This document shows positions 1 through 12,532 of a stretch of 64,000 nt of DNA, one piece after another. A program made the translations under genes and the position numbers. Every line of letters starts with the position of its first letter. Position 1 is the stretch's first letter. Source of the DNA: Panagrolaimus kolymaensis (taxonomy: Eukaryota > Nematoda > Chromadorea > Rhabditida > Panagrolaimidae); the NCBI GenBank assembly GCA_028622995.1, contig JAJQJQ010000068.1, positions 558,001 to 622,000 on the forward strand, in the 5' to 3' direction. The notes under the pieces were generated by a model. It did no database searches. It was not told the DNA's origin and was given only the letters and a program-made list of their open reading frames with translations.

Positions 1-292
1 TTTTTATAAACGAAATGAAAAATTATATTTATTTTTGGAGTGAATATTTGTTTGTTTGGGAGTTAGTTAGTGATTTAGTGGTGGTTGCTTATATTAAACT
101 CAAAAATAATTTGAGATGCCTTTTTAACAAAGAAAAAAATAACAAACAAAAACAAAAAATAGACCGTGAAAAAAAAACAGTTTAAAAAAAATGATAGTAA
201 TCGAAAAATCAAAAGATGAATTTTGGTTTCTAGGCCCACAAAAAGTATGTAAATTTTCGAGATGAAAAATTGGAACAAAGAAAGCTACTTAC

Positions 293-1830
293 CATTATCT
301 TTCACCCTTTCAACATTTTCTAATATATAACTGAGTAATTTATCCGTTAATCCTCTAAAAAAAATTTTAGATATAACATTTTCAGAAGACTGATTTTCCA
401 TCAAGTTCGAGAAACTGCGAAAATTTGCTATATTTCTCAGTTTTCGATGCCTCAAAAAAGAAAAAAGAAAAAAAAAACTCACGGAAATCTTGATTCATAA
501 CTTTTATCTTTAATCATAGTTTTAAATAAATCACTTGAATCACAATGAATATCCAAGCTAACTTCTCCAGCCATCATATCTTGAATTAATGGAAGCAATT
601 TATTTATAGCTTCATCGCCATATGTTGCAAAAGTATGGGTCATGGTTCGAATAATAGATAATCTTTGAATTTCCCTTCCAGTCCTAAAATTAAAAATAAA
701 AACGTAATCCTTTTAGAAATTTAGAAAGTAAAACCTTTATTTTTTATTTTTTCTTAGTTAAAAATTTCAAAAAGTGTAAAATAGCAATTTGTTACTGCTG
801 TTTTAGGTTTTTTAAAAATTAAGTTTTGAAAACTGATAGCTTTTTTCGTTTTTTTTTTGTGGCTACTTTACTTTATTTTTTGAGTTTCCTAAACGAACTT
901 TTTGTTGCTGCAAAAAATTTTTTTTGTGGCATTAAAGCAAAACGAACGAAAGTGATTGCTTGCACACATTCATTCATTTCCTGTCACTCATTTTTTACTC
1001 ACAATTTTACTCAGCTGACCAATATCTATCTTTCTATTTCTCGATTTGCAAAGTAAAAATATTTTTATCATAATAATAATCACTTTTTGAATCAGAGTCA
1101 AATGATCAGAAAAAATGGGAAAATATTTGTTTTAGAATTTTTTAAAGGCGAATCAAAAATTTTTTTGCCTCCCAAAGAAAATATTTATCTTACTCAAAAC
1201 GAAAATTAAAATGGCATTAGAAAAAACATAAATTTCTGTAAGTATTTTTTATAAAACAAAGACAGATTTTAAAAAAATAATTAAATTTCTTAATCTTCAA
1301 ATACGGCATAATTTTTTTTTGTGTTTCATAGCAAATTTTTAAAGAATCGAAATTCTAAAGTATTTGAATCAAATGTCCGGCTTCATGCTCTTTTTTCTTT
1401 TTGATTTTAAATAAGAATGAAAAAATATTAATTTGTTTCTCTTTGGAAATAGAATTTTGTTAGTTTCGAATAATCAAAATTTTCAATAATCCTAGAACAA
1501 AAAATCTTACATTAAAGTTTTAATTGCTGCATCGATGGGAGTTTCTAATAAATCAAAATCTTCTTCTGCTGCTGCAATTAAAGCTTCCCAATCAAGTTTT
1601 GATTTAGTTTTAGTTTCTTCAACTTTTTCTTCCACTTCTTCATCCGATGGCATTGGACTCATTTCTTTATATTCTCTCGAAGAAGGCATGGTTGTGGAAA
1701 TTAAAAATTCTTGAACAACACCTTCTTCATCATCTTCGTCTTCATTATTGGAAGATATATGAACAACGGGAATAATTGTAGCAGCCGTGGTTAAATTATT
1801 GTCTTCATCATTTTTTGTTGTTGTTGACAT
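293..1830 (-). CDS. HEAT-type protein phosphatase 4 regulatory subunit, 5' part
   Basis: Three exons join in frame on the minus strand: 1830-1511, 683-483 and 414-293. The donors are GTAAGA, GTGAGT and GTAAGT and the phases match at each junction. The gene runs off the left edge, so only about 213 N-terminal residues are seen. The first exon starts with ATG at 1830 and encodes an acidic, low-complexity leader rich in Asp, Glu and Thr. From about residue 95 the protein turns helical, with paired amphipathic segments such as IDAAIKTLMTGREIQRLSII and DEAINKLLPLIQDMM. This layout resembles the start of the HEAT array in PPP4R4 or PPP4R1, scaffolds that bind the PP4 catalytic subunit. The first intron is long (827 bp) compared with others in the window. 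The family call is from motif layout only; another HEAT-repeat scaffold such as a PP2A A-type subunit is possible. Confidence 0.45.
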
Positions 1831-4750
1831 TTCTCAAAAAAATGAATGAATTTTAACAAATTTTTAAAGAATTTGAGAGATAGCGATTATCGGTATTAAA
1901 TACAAAAGCATGATAACAAAATAAATAAATTTCTAAAGGGAAAGATATTTTTTTTGTTGAAAAAATAAAATTAAAAAAAGAGGATTTTTAGAAAAAAACA
2001 AAAATGCAAATTTAAATGGGCGTAAAAAAATAATAAAAAAAAAAGGTTCAAAAAAACAATTTCACTAAAGCCATTCTTTACTTTAAAAAAAAAAGAAGAT
2101 ATTTTTATTAAAAAAGTTTAATTTTAAAATTTTTAATTCGTTTTTTTTATTAATTAAAGACGCTTTTGAATGGAAGTTACAAATTTGCAGGGAACAAAAA
2201 AAATCGATTCCAATCCAAGTAAACGAAGTGGGTTTAAAGTATCAGCAACATTATTCATTCATCTCTCTCAACAAAAAAAAGCAAAACAAAACAAAGATAA
2301 TTGAAGAAAAAAAAGTTTCAGCAGTTTAAAAAATAAAAGCACTTTTATGCATGCTTCTTATTTTTTTTCTCGCAGAAGAAGATAAAGATATAAGTTTCAA
2401 GTACAAAAAACCATCTCTTTTCTTTAAAAAAATAAATAAAAAGTCGTAGAAAAGATAAGTGGAAAAAAGAAAGGAACATTTTTGTAATTTAAGTGGCAAA
2501 TAGCTGCTGAATGATGGTGATGATGGGTTGTTATTGATCTATTTATTTTTTTATTTTGTTTGTTGCTTCTTCTTCTTCTCCATCATCATTTTATTCCGCC
2601 ATGGGAAAGTAAATATTTATATATTTTTTAACAATTCAAATCGAAAAGGTTAATGGGATGATGATTTCTTTAAAATTAAATTTTTGTTATTTCACACTTA
2701 TCACATGTATCCTGTTTTTGTTCTCAAAGAAAATTTACAAAGAATGGTTGCTGCTGTTATTTTAAAAGCTTTGGTTTATAAATGGCGGTTTCAATCTAGC
2801 ATTTTGATTAAAGGTGTTACTAACTTTCTTAACCCGAAAGATAAAAAAGAAACACGTAAATGCTAATAGAAACAAGTAATAAATGGAATCTAATTATATT
2901 TAAAAAAATAAATAGTAAAATGGATAATTTCACGAAGAAAATAAAATATTTAACTAATGAAATTCTTTTAAAGCTTCATTAATTTTATTATTGAATGAAA
3001 AAGAAGAAAAAAAGGTTAAAAAGCAGCAAACGGCAATCGCAAAAAAAAAAAAAAAAGAAGAATGAAAAAGCTTTCTTTTTCTTTCTACGCCCGCACAAAT
3101 GATGATCACACCGATATTTTTTTTTTGAAATGAATGAAAAAATAAAAAAACAAAATATAAAAAGAAATAGGAAAACGAAAGACAAAAAAAAGAAGAAAAG
3201 ATTTGTTAAAATGCAGCAAAAAAATGAAAAAGAGAAAGATTACATCCGGTGAACTTTTCTCCATCCCTGCCGCCATTATTCCTCTTTGCTATCATCAATG
3301 ATGGCGGCTGGAGGATGGATGCTTATCGTTGAACAACAACAACACTGCCACGGGAGCAGCACAGCGGCGGCTGTCAAAAAAGAAAAAAAAGATAGAAAGA
3401 TCAAGTTTGGCAGCTGCTGCTTCTTGGCTGGCTTCTACCTACCAACAACAGCAGACGACAAAAATACATTTTTTTAACGCCCTCAAATCTCAAGTCAAGC
3501 AAGCGCCCCTGGCAATGATGGAAGGAAGAGAAGAAAAAGCTTTAATCAATCGATTTATTTTTAGGGACAAAAAAGAGGGAGAGAGAGAAAAGATGGATAT
3601 TTCAAACGTGATCATTAACAAATGAATGGAAAAAAATGAAGAAGCAAGCGACGACAATTGGCATCTCCACCAATGCCGCTTCTGCTGCTGTAAAATGAAA
3701 GATCAACCACGAGAAAATTGAAAATAAAGAGAGAAAGTAAAAAAGTGTAAGGAAGAAGAAGCAAAGTCAGAGTGATGACTGACAAGTTCATGTTTTTCAT
3801 CTTTTTCTTTTTTCGTCTTTTTTTGCAATAAAAATATAAAAAAGTAAGCGATTGAAAAAGGAAATTTGGGAGGGAAAGCAGCATTTTCTAGAATGATTAG
3901 TTTTTGTATAAAAAAAATAAAAATAAAAAGCTTTGTGAATTCAGATATTTTTCGAAGCAGGGCAATTTTAGAAAATTTGAATCAATCAAGATTTCGTAAT
4001 TACTAAGTACTCGATACTGGCCAGAAAAGAATTGGATAAGCTCTAGCCCACTGTTGAGGAAATTAAAAAAAAAAACAGAGTTATAAAAGTTCTTGATTTT
4101 ACTGAACTTTATTTAAATTCGTTCTAAAAATAACTTTCTTTAATTAAATTCCATTCAGAGCTATCTGCCTCCAAGCAAAAAATCTTCGATTAAACAACAA
4201 AGATTTTTTCTTTCTTTTTTATATCATCATATTACGTTTTTTTTTCTTGATCTCATTCAACCTTATGACTTTTTTTATTTGACATAACATATACCTACGA
4301 TATCATACGCACAACATAAGCTTAAAAAACAGATAAAAGGAGGCAGAAATTTTTTTGTTTTATGTGATTGTTGTTGTTAATTAATGAGATAAAAAATAAA
4401 TAAAAGGAAGAATGAAAGAAAAGAAAAAGAGATCAATCAACGAAGATGGCAAACGAGAATGTTAAACAACAATCAAATATATTTTTTTAAAAAATGGAAC
4501 ATCTTTAGCGAATATTTTTTGAATCAATCAATTTTTAACATTGATAGTTTTCGAAGTAAGAAAAGGATCAAAATAAAAAGCCAAAAAGTGAGCTATAAAA
4601 AATTCTGTTGAAGAAAAAATTTTTAACAATCAAATAATTTCATTTATTTTAAAACTCAAAAATTGTTTTAAAAAAAAAATTTTCAATAACAAAAATATTT
4701 AAATTTTTTAATTTTTCATTAAATAGAATTCCATAAATTTAATTAATTAA
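1831..4750. other. AT-rich intergenic tract
   Basis: No gene can be supported over most of this stretch. It is dominated by poly-A and poly-T runs. One short open frame at 2705-2866 (plus, 53 codons, ATG start) has fair codon composition and is followed within about 20 bp by AATAAA, but it has no recognisable domain. At 3262-3310 the motif GCCGCCATTA is followed by TGATGGCGGC, a GC-rich inverted pair in otherwise AT-rich DNA. Around 3300-3480 there is a CAACAA/GCAGC-rich patch that may be untranslated or promoter sequence. Confidence 0.5.
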
Positions 4751-5370
4751 TTATGCCGTTGATTTGCGTGGAACAACAATGATGGGCGTAGTTGGAATGG
4801 ATCTCGCTGCATTTCCACATTGTTTACAAGTCCAATATTGAGGACCTTGACGATAAATAACTCGAATGCCATGAAAAAAATCAGGGAATACTCTACCACA
4901 TTGAACGCAAGTTGTGAGTGAAGTATTATTTTGAGATGAATGAACATTTTGTAACATCGAAGTTAAAAATGGAGTCCTGCAACAAAAAAATGATTGGCCA
5001 TAAGTAAATTTATAAAAAACAAATTGAATGATTTAAAAAAAATTTGTGAGAAGCCGAGTAATAATAAAAATTAACGCCTTTTATTTATTATTCATGCCCA
5101 CGATTTTTGGAGCTCTTAAAAATCTTACTTCATTTCATTCTTATTTTTTACCATCCTTTCTTCTTCTTCCTCTTCATTTCCATCTTCTTCATGATCCACC
5201 ATAAAATTATTATTAGTTATTGATGAAATAAGATTCATAGGAATTTCATTTTCATCCATATTATTATTATTATTATATTTGAAACAACAAAATAATCTTT
5301 TAAGATTATTTAAAAATTCATCAAAGCAGCATTGAATCGTCCATAAAATCCTTCGCCTTCTTCTGGACAT
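4751..5370 (-). CDS. Small CxxC zinc-motif protein, unknown function
   Basis: Two exons, 5370-5129 and 4976-4751, join in phase 2 across a 152-bp intron (donor GTAAGA, acceptor TTGCAG) to give 155 residues. The ATG at 5370 is followed by an Arg run (MSRRRRRILW) and a Cys-rich stretch (CCFDEFLNNLKRLFCCF) that could be membrane-associated or lipid-modified. A poly-Asn tract and an acidic linker follow. Exon 2 carries two CxxC pairs, CVQCGR and CKQCGN, 25 residues apart, which look like a small zinc ribbon, and ends with a Pro/Ile/Val-rich tail. The in-frame junction joining the two parts supports a real gene. No family was recognised. Confidence 0.55.
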
Positions 5371-6511
5371 TTCTGCTACTAACTAACTAAATTATTTTAT
5401 ATCATAAAAAAAAGCATAAATAAAAAAATAATAAAAAAAAGTGACGAGAGATGAGAAGAAGAAAAAAAAAGTTAAGGAAGAGACAGGTATTAAATAAAAA
5501 GGTGGTAGTAGTCTTCCTCAAAAAAAAGAAAAAGATATCCTTCAAAAACAACAATCTCCATAGCGACCAACCGACGACTAAAAATGTTTCTTTTTACTTT
5601 TTTTCTTTCTTTTTTTTTTGTTTGTTGTTGAATGAATTAGGTTAAAAAAAGAAGAAGAAAAAAATTTGTATTTTTTTTAATATGAAAATCATAGGGAAAA
5701 ACAAATAAAGGCAAAAAATGGATAAAAAGAGAAGGAGTTTGGTTTAGCTTCAAAATTCATGAAATATGAAACTTTTCTTTGGGATGGACAAAAATAAATA
5801 ATCATTTATGCTTCCATTTCAAGAAATTTTAGTAATATTTTGTGTTACTAAACTTATTTTAAAATTAAAACTTTCAAAAAAAGAATAAAAATTTATATTT
5901 ATTTGACGAAACATTCTTCCACTTTTTCATTGCCTATTTTTTTTCTTCTTAAATTACATACAATAATAGTACATAATTCCAGGCATTGTTACGATTATAT
6001 CGCCTGGATATTGGACAGCAATCACTTATTTGGCGTTTCAACGGTTCATTTTTTCAATCATCAAAATAATGCTTTCTTTATTGATTTCTTTATTCAAAAA
6101 TGGAGCTGGATGCTTTTTACTTTTATCAACACTCTAATTAAGTTAGCTTATTTAACAAAAAATTTAAACAAAATTGTAAGAAAAAAAACTCAAACCAAAT
6201 ATTCAAAACAAAAAAAATGTATAACAAAAAATTTTGAAAAAAAATATGCAAGTGAATAATCAAGCCTGCTTTTGCGAAAACTACTGCATTTTTTTGTTTT
6301 CAATCTATTTTTTCGCTAATGCTAACAACCAACAAAAAAGACGGAAAGACAAAGAAAAAAAAAGTGATGAAATTTACCCTTTTCTAAAAATAGTTTTGAG
6401 TTTGTTTTGTGTGCGCGATGCGATTGCTTTGTTGCTGCTCATGATCATACGGCATAAAAAAATGGTATTGAAAAAAAATTTTTTTGCTTCAAAATATTAT
6501 TTTACTAAGTT
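5371..6511. other. AT-rich intergenic tract
   Basis: Low-complexity sequence with long A and T runs. Open frames here lack an ATG or are made of Lys, Asn, Phe and Ile only. No gene supported. Confidence 0.5.
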
Positions 6512-6995
6512 CGCATAAATTGGTGTCAAGGAATGCACCTAAAAATCCACCATAAGCAATGGTAAAGTATGTAATTTCTTAATAAAGATTAATTTCGGTA
6601 TTAATTTCTCCTTTAAGGAATGGATTTTCTTCATCATCGCTTTCAGTAATCGAATTTTCAAAGTAAGATTCAAATTTTATTTATAAATTGAATCGAATTA
6701 AGATTTTCTTAATTTTGTTTTTTTACTGAATCCAAAATAAAGCGAAACATTGTAGTCAGACAATAATGTCTTTTTCTTATTTACTAAAAATGTTAATGAT
6801 AATGTGCTCAAATTTGGCAATAGAATATTTATAACTCTACTATCGCCCTAACCCTTTAATAATTTTATTTAAAAAAATTCAAAAAAACAAGAAAAAAATA
6901 TAATTAAAATATTCAAAAAACTTAAATAAAAGGGCACGATCACAATGACAAAAATAAATAAATGCGAAAGAAGACGTTTGATTTTCCTAATGGCT
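6512..6995. repeat. Dispersed repeat A, copy 1
   Basis: This segment is about 85-90% identical to 27981-28465 in the same orientation. Both begin near TCGCATAAATTGGTGTCA and end at AATAAATGCGAAAGAAGACG. On the minus strand both copies keep a short frame ending in the acidic peptide ESDDEENPFLKGEI, with changes around it but a shared stop position, so it may be an old terminal exon. No acceptor AG was found in front of it. Confidence 0.7.
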
Positions 6996-7286
6996 TTTTA
7001 ATTAATGCTGTTGGGTATTTCAGAAATCGAGTGGAAATAATTTTTCGGATATCCAAATTTTTTCATTTTTTTTTCGAAAAAATTTTGCACCCTGCATTTT
7101 CCGCTTTGAGAGATCGAGCAATAATGAAACCGCTTGACTGCCCCAACTTTTTTTTTCATCAAACGCTTTTATTCAAGATTATGTTTTTCCACGATATTTG
7201 TTTTACATTGATGCGTGTTTTTCCATTATATATTTTTGCTATGAGACGCGATAATGAAAGCTTCTTTTCAGAATCCAACAACAAAT

Positions 7287-7505
7287 ATGCCCAAAACAAA
7301 GAAGCTATCTCAAGATACGAAAATTAGGCGACGACGTGCTTACAATAAAGAAACTTATCGTAAAAAGAAATCTCAAAGTGCTGCTGCAGATGTTCCTATT
7401 GTTCCAATTGCTATTTTCAAGACAGATCAAGGTACTATGAATGCAGCTTCAAATATTTCAAATACTACCTTCAACAATGCCGATGATGTCAAGCAAGAAA
7501 TCTAA
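7287..7505 (+). CDS. Small basic single-exon protein
   Basis: An ATG at 7287 opens a 72-residue frame ending in TAA at 7505. It follows CTTCTTTTCAG at 7262-7272, a strong 3' splice acceptor with no visible upstream exon, as expected for a spliced-leader acceptor. The N-terminal half is strongly basic (KIRRRRAYNKETYRKKK), like a nuclear localisation or nucleic-acid-binding tract. The C-terminal half is polar and ends DDVKQEI. A canonical AATAAA lies at 7608-7613. The gene sits between repeats A and B; at the second A/B locus this gene is absent. Function unknown. Confidence 0.5.
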   Translation: MPKTKKLSQDTKIRRRRAYNKETYRKKKSQSAAADVPIVPIAIFKTDQGTMNAASNISNTTFNNADDVKQEI

Positions 7506-7607
7506 GAAGCTTTTTCTTTTGTTATTTATTCCATGCTTTTGTTATATTTTTTGATTTTGTGATGCGCGTTTTTTTCAACTCTTTTGCTTTGTTTGTTGTT
7601 GTGTTAC

Positions 7608-7613
7608 AATAAA
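7608..7613 (+). terminator. Polyadenylation signal
   Basis: AATAAA 103 bp after the stop of the small basic protein gene. Confidence 0.5.
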
Positions 7614-7639
7614 ATTTAATGTTTCTTATTATTTTGGTT

Positions 7640-7855
7640 GTTATTTATTCTGTAATGATTTTTCCATATGACACAGCGTTTCTTTAAAAATTCGAAGAAT
7701 ATTAGAAGTAGCAATGAAGAGAAAAACTCTTTAAACTACGTTAATAAGAGGAAATGAATTGTAGCAAATTTTTTTTTGCGGAGGTATTAGTTTGTAAAAA
7801 ACTTTGATGTCATAATGAATCATACATAGTTAGTTTTTCATGTTTACCTGAATGA
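7640..7855. repeat. Dispersed repeat B, copy 1
   Basis: Matches 27338-27545 in the same orientation with scattered substitutions and small indels. Shared landmarks are GACACAGCGTTTCTTTAAA, ACGTTAATAAGAGGAAATGA and CATACATAGTTAGTTTTTCA. At this locus B lies after A; at the 27-kb locus it lies before A. Confidence 0.7.
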
Positions 7856-8128
7856 GAATATTGACAAACAAAGCCACAAGAATCTAGTCTATAAATATTG
7901 ACGACGATAATCTTTATCTTTCGTTTTTCTTAATCATGAAAAAAGTTTACATAATCCAACAAACAAACAAATAACAAAAAAAGATTCCATCATTTTTGCT
8001 TGCATTTTTTTTCTGCACCTTTCATTACCGTATCTTCTTCTTTTTTCTCTTGCATGGATGCATGCAGCACGCAAGCAAGTATCTTACTGTCAGCTCTCGC
8101 AACAACATTTTTTTTGGTGGGTCTACAT

Positions 8129-8163
8129 CTTTCGGAAAGTAAAAATTTTTCACTTTCCGAGAG
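8129..8163. repeat. Short palindrome CTTTCGGAAAGT
   Basis: CTTTCGGAAAGT at 8129-8140 and ACTTTCCGAGAG at 8152-8163 form a near-perfect inverted pair around an A/T loop. The same palindrome core recurs at 15733-15797, on the other side of the transposase and envelope-like genes, so it may mark subterminal repeats of one element. Confidence 0.5.
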
Positions 8164-8436
8164 TTGAGCCCTTTTTTGGCGGGAGATTCAAATTTAGTGG
8201 CATTTTGTTCCAACAACTTACAGTCAGAAAGCTTGCCTCAAATTTTTGATTTTTATAGTTTTCCAACTGTTTTGTCCATCAGAATATTATTTATTGATTC
8301 AATAATTTATTTTTTTAAATATTATCATTTTACATGCATAAAGTAACTCAACAAATATATACAAACAAAGTATGATTACAAATACATATATACAAACAAA
8401 GCTTAATTTTTACATTTGTACTTTAACTTTACTAAT

Positions 8437-11400
8437 TTATTTTACATCAAAAATAGGACAATAATGCCCGGGTGAATATCTAAGCAACAATGTGGGGAGA
8501 TTAGGATCTTGTGTTCCGTAAGGTCCAGCAAATTGATAATGATTGTGTATTTGACATTTTTCATTTTCTTTTGAATAAACAATAATATTACATTCAACCA
8601 AACGACTGAAGAATGCTAGATCACCTTCGCCTAACCAAAGTTCAGGAAATGCAGCGCTGGGTGCAACACGAATTTTTGCAGTTACTTCCTCAATCATATT
8701 TGGATAAACGCCTTCCAATCCTTAAAAAAATTATTTAAAAAACTGTAAAATAATGTTTTAGCTTACTGTTAGAGTTGATTCTATCTTCGAGGATATATTT
8801 ACAAAGAATATGTCGCATAAGAGGATGTTGATCGTCACATCCAGTTAATAACATCACTAACGCTCTATAGCCACAATTTCCATCGCCACGAACTTGCAAG
8901 AAATCAATAATTTTACATTGTTCAATAATAATTGGTTGTTTTCTTCCATTCAAGGAAGGGTGAAGAAATTGTTTGAAGTCTAACCCCAACTTTATGCACA
9001 CGTTTCTGCACCATTTTTCTGATGGTGGATTCAAATAATAAAAACAAGAACGACGAGTTACGGGGCCACAAAAAAACTATAAAAAAATGATGATTGCTAA
9101 CTTAATATGATATAATAAATATTACCCCTGGTTCAACTGGTATAAAATCTTCATCTGCAATATCTGATGGTTTTATTCCAAAATAAGGTTCATCTCTTTT
9201 TTGTGACACTTTAATTGGATTCTCACCATCTTCAGATGAAATCGGTTCTTCTCCTTTTTCATTCTGCTCTTCCATACTTTCAAACAAAATCGTTGCATTC
9301 ATTTTTTCAAGTTCAATGTCATGAATATCTTTTTCTTCAATGCCATCTTCGAGGTTAACCAAAACGCTTTTTTCAATGGTATCAAGTTGATCTTCCATTG
9401 ACATATTATTAAGGGCGGGATTCCAAATTATTGCTCGAGCTGCAGCTTCTTTTACTTTTTGTGAATTTCCTGATTTTACGGTTTTGCAAGAACGATTGCG
9501 AATGTCATGAAGCAAATGGCTTACACGTCTAATGTGCAAGCTAAGCAAGCGCACAAGTTCTGCTTGTGTCCTGACCTAAAGAACAAAAAAGAATTAAATT
9601 TAATAAAAAAACAAAAAGATTTTTTACTTTGTTTCGGATTTCCATATAATCAACTTCATATTCTTTAAGTTTATTGTCCAAATTAATATATTTTTTTATT
9701 CGACCACGAGGAGCATCACCATGAGCAAGCTGTGAAATTCGGGTTTCACATTGAGAGTAAAACAATCTTTGCTCATATACAAAGAGCTTATATCGTGGTT
9801 TCCGAGAAAATGTTTTTTCTCCAACGCTATGGTGACTTTCAGCTTTGTTGGTGTTTCTTACTCTATCTAATCCAAAGAAACACCAACTGTTGTCATTTCT
9901 GCTGATCCAGGTTGCTTCAATATAATCTCGCATTTTGTTCAAAGCTTCAGTGGGCCAAGTTTCATCTTTTGTCGCTGGTTTCGGTGGAAATTTTAAGACA
10001 TATTTCCAATAAAATTGAATATCGGGTTTCATTAATAAAGGAAGAGCTAAAATATCTCTTAGCCAAGTCCTAATTCTGTAGAATTTGCTATCAACATCTC
10101 TTCCATTTTTATAATGTTCATATAAACCCGATGACACAATCATACGATAAATTGCTTGTGACGAATGGAAAAGACATCCTCGAAGTTTGGATTCGCCTCC
10201 CAAGTTTTTCATGGCGTTCATCAATGCTAATTCATAATCACTATGAATTCGGCCGAAAGATGGTTTGACATCCAATCTTTTCCAAGCTTCCAAAATAGCC
10301 GCCACAATTTCTTCATAATCTTCTTGCTTTTTACTAGTCATCACCGCCATCAAAACTGGAACCCACTCTTGCCCTCCATCAGCAACAACAAGAGCATGCA
10401 TTGTCAAGACCTAAAAAATTAAAGCATTTTTTCTTTTAATATGCATCTCGCATTTATTTACCTGTGAAGAACCAAATGGGCGTATGGAAAATGTTGCATC
10501 AACTACAAGAACTTCAGCTTTTGCCATTACTCTTAACATATTATCACTTGCAAAAATAGCACATTTTTTGGATTCTTTTAAAAGCCAACGGATATTTCTT
10601 TTTGCAAATTGAAGGTATTGATATTCAACAGCTGTTGAACCACACTCACAATCAACAAGATTTTTTCCATAAATTCTTGACAATTGCTTTCTTAATTTAA
10701 AAAAAGCTTTATAATAAATTTCTGCATCTGCATCTACAGCCTCTTGATAACCAATGTTATAAGCTTGTGGAATTTTAACTCCAATGCTTACGAGTTCCTT
10801 TGCTTTTAATTGTGCTTGCCAAGCCTTTTGTTGATCTTTGGGAATGGGGTTGCAATCTTCTTTATGATCATCCACCCAAAATTCTTTATCAGAATATAAT
10901 ATTCCATTGGATCCACACCGCGAACATTTATAATAACATGTACCTTTTTTCTTATCATTTTCTTGGGTATATTCAATGATGTGATCATCGAATTCAATTT
11001 GAATCATATTTTTAGTTAGCCTTTCATTATATCCAAAAGTATAAACCTAAAAGTTCCAATTAAAAAAAGTTTTTCAATAAATATTGCAAACCTTAATTAA
11101 AGATTTATTCTTGATCAAGCGTCGAGGAGTTTTCTTCACTCTTGCTTTTTTAACACTCTTCAAATTAAAATCTTCATTGGTATCAGCATTTTTTGGCTAA
11201 AATAAAAAACATTCTTTTTAAAAAAATAAAAAAAAGTAATTTAAGTGCTTACAGAAAGTGAAGAAAAATTATTATCCATATCAAAATCATTGGCATTATT
11301 AAAATCGGGCAGTTTTGGGTAAAAAGTCGATGTGGATGGAGCTTCTGGATCAATAGCATTAATCAGACTTGATTGTAAATTTTTTAAAAGCTGTTGGTGG

Positions 11401-12384
11401 GCTTCATGATAATCACCCAAGGCTTTTTTGATCAATTCCGGAACATTTTCTTTTCCTTCTTTTGGAACATCAACTTTTATTTGTGCTTGCCCAAGCTTTT
11501 CGAGGAAGGGCTAAAATATATTTTTATCATCAATTTACATGGTATTTTTTCTTACTTCAATCGTTTTTTGAATGTCAATTTTAGGTTTTTGTCTCAACAA
11601 GCTTAATTTTTCAGATAAAGTTGATTTTGGAACCCTTTTCCTAAAATAGGGTTCCAAATCTGCAATTAGATCAGGAAGTTTAATTTTAATCCCTTTTTCT
11701 TCTTGCTTCAGGTAAATGGTTAATAAATTTTTGACTTCTGGGTGATCCCAATCATATCTCGCTCTAAAATTCAAGTTTTATAATATATATAAATGAAATT
11801 ACTATGTTACCTTTTGGGAGGTATAGGATCAGGATCTTCATCAGCGCCACCGACCATTTTTTCCAATGATGAGATGTTCATTAGTACCGAAAAAAAATTG
11901 ATTTGCTCTTCCTGTAAAAATAAACAATAATTATTTTTTATGAATATTTGTGTTGTAATTACCATTATTGCCTTTGTTATCAGGATGTTATGATTTATGG
12001 ATTCATATACGCTAGATAGGAAGTTAATGCCATTAAAATTAAATAATTTCCGAAGTCGATTAAGTGCTTCATTTTCTCCTCGGGCATATCGAAAATTTCT
12101 TATGATAAAATTAAATTCGATAGCATTTTTGTTTTTCCTAATGAGTTTTCTTCGAGTTGGTGAAAATCGACCAAAACAATCAATGTCATCTTGTGACACG
12201 CATGGCACAATCGCCGATTCCACTTCTAATTTATCAATAATAATTAAAGCTTCAATAGCTTTTAATCTGCAAAAAAAAAAAGAAATAAAAAATTTTTAAG
12301 TCATAGTTTTAATAAAAGCCTTACTCTTTCAAAGTAAACCGCATGGCTGGATGATACAGTAGTTCACAGCCGTAAATGTGTTTA
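8437..12384 (-). CDS. Phantom-like Mutator (MULE) transposase with OTU protease domain
   Basis: Eleven exons join in frame without a stop: 12384-12325, 12266-11963, 11911-11811, 11763-11556, 11510-11253, 11196-11092, 11046-10462, 10410-9628, 9575-9126, 9076-8767, 8720-8437. From the first ATG (12344) this gives 1,135 residues. The 5' exon is open upstream of that ATG and needs a phase-2 donor, so a further exon is probably missing. A FLYWCH-like zinc finger (YYKCSRCGSNG, then DDHKEDC) lies near residues 370-400. The MULE catalytic core has Asp in VVDATF (about 515), Asp in HSDYE (about 585), a CLFH zinc pair, and Glu in TNKAES (about 718). The C-terminus is an OTU cysteine protease with RGDGNC (Asp about 1003, Cys about 1006) and His in SPGHYCPI (about 1127). 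FLYWCH plus MULE matches the Phantom subclass of Mutator elements known in animals and insect viruses. The gene looks intact and therefore recently active. Confidence 0.85.
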
Positions 12385-12532
12385 CTGAAATATTAATAAA
12401 TTTAGTTTTTAAATATGTAAAGAGAAGTAAAATAATTTTGAATAAAACATTTAGTTTTTTTCACAGAAAATATTTTGGAACTTATCAAATTTTTATTAAA
12501 AGAAAAACAAACAAAAGAAAATCATATATACA

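Noticed and set aside
5903..6518. Two plus-strand frames of 94-118 codons
   Set aside because: Composed mostly of Phe, Lys, Asn and Ile with no domain; typical of A/T-rich non-coding DNA.
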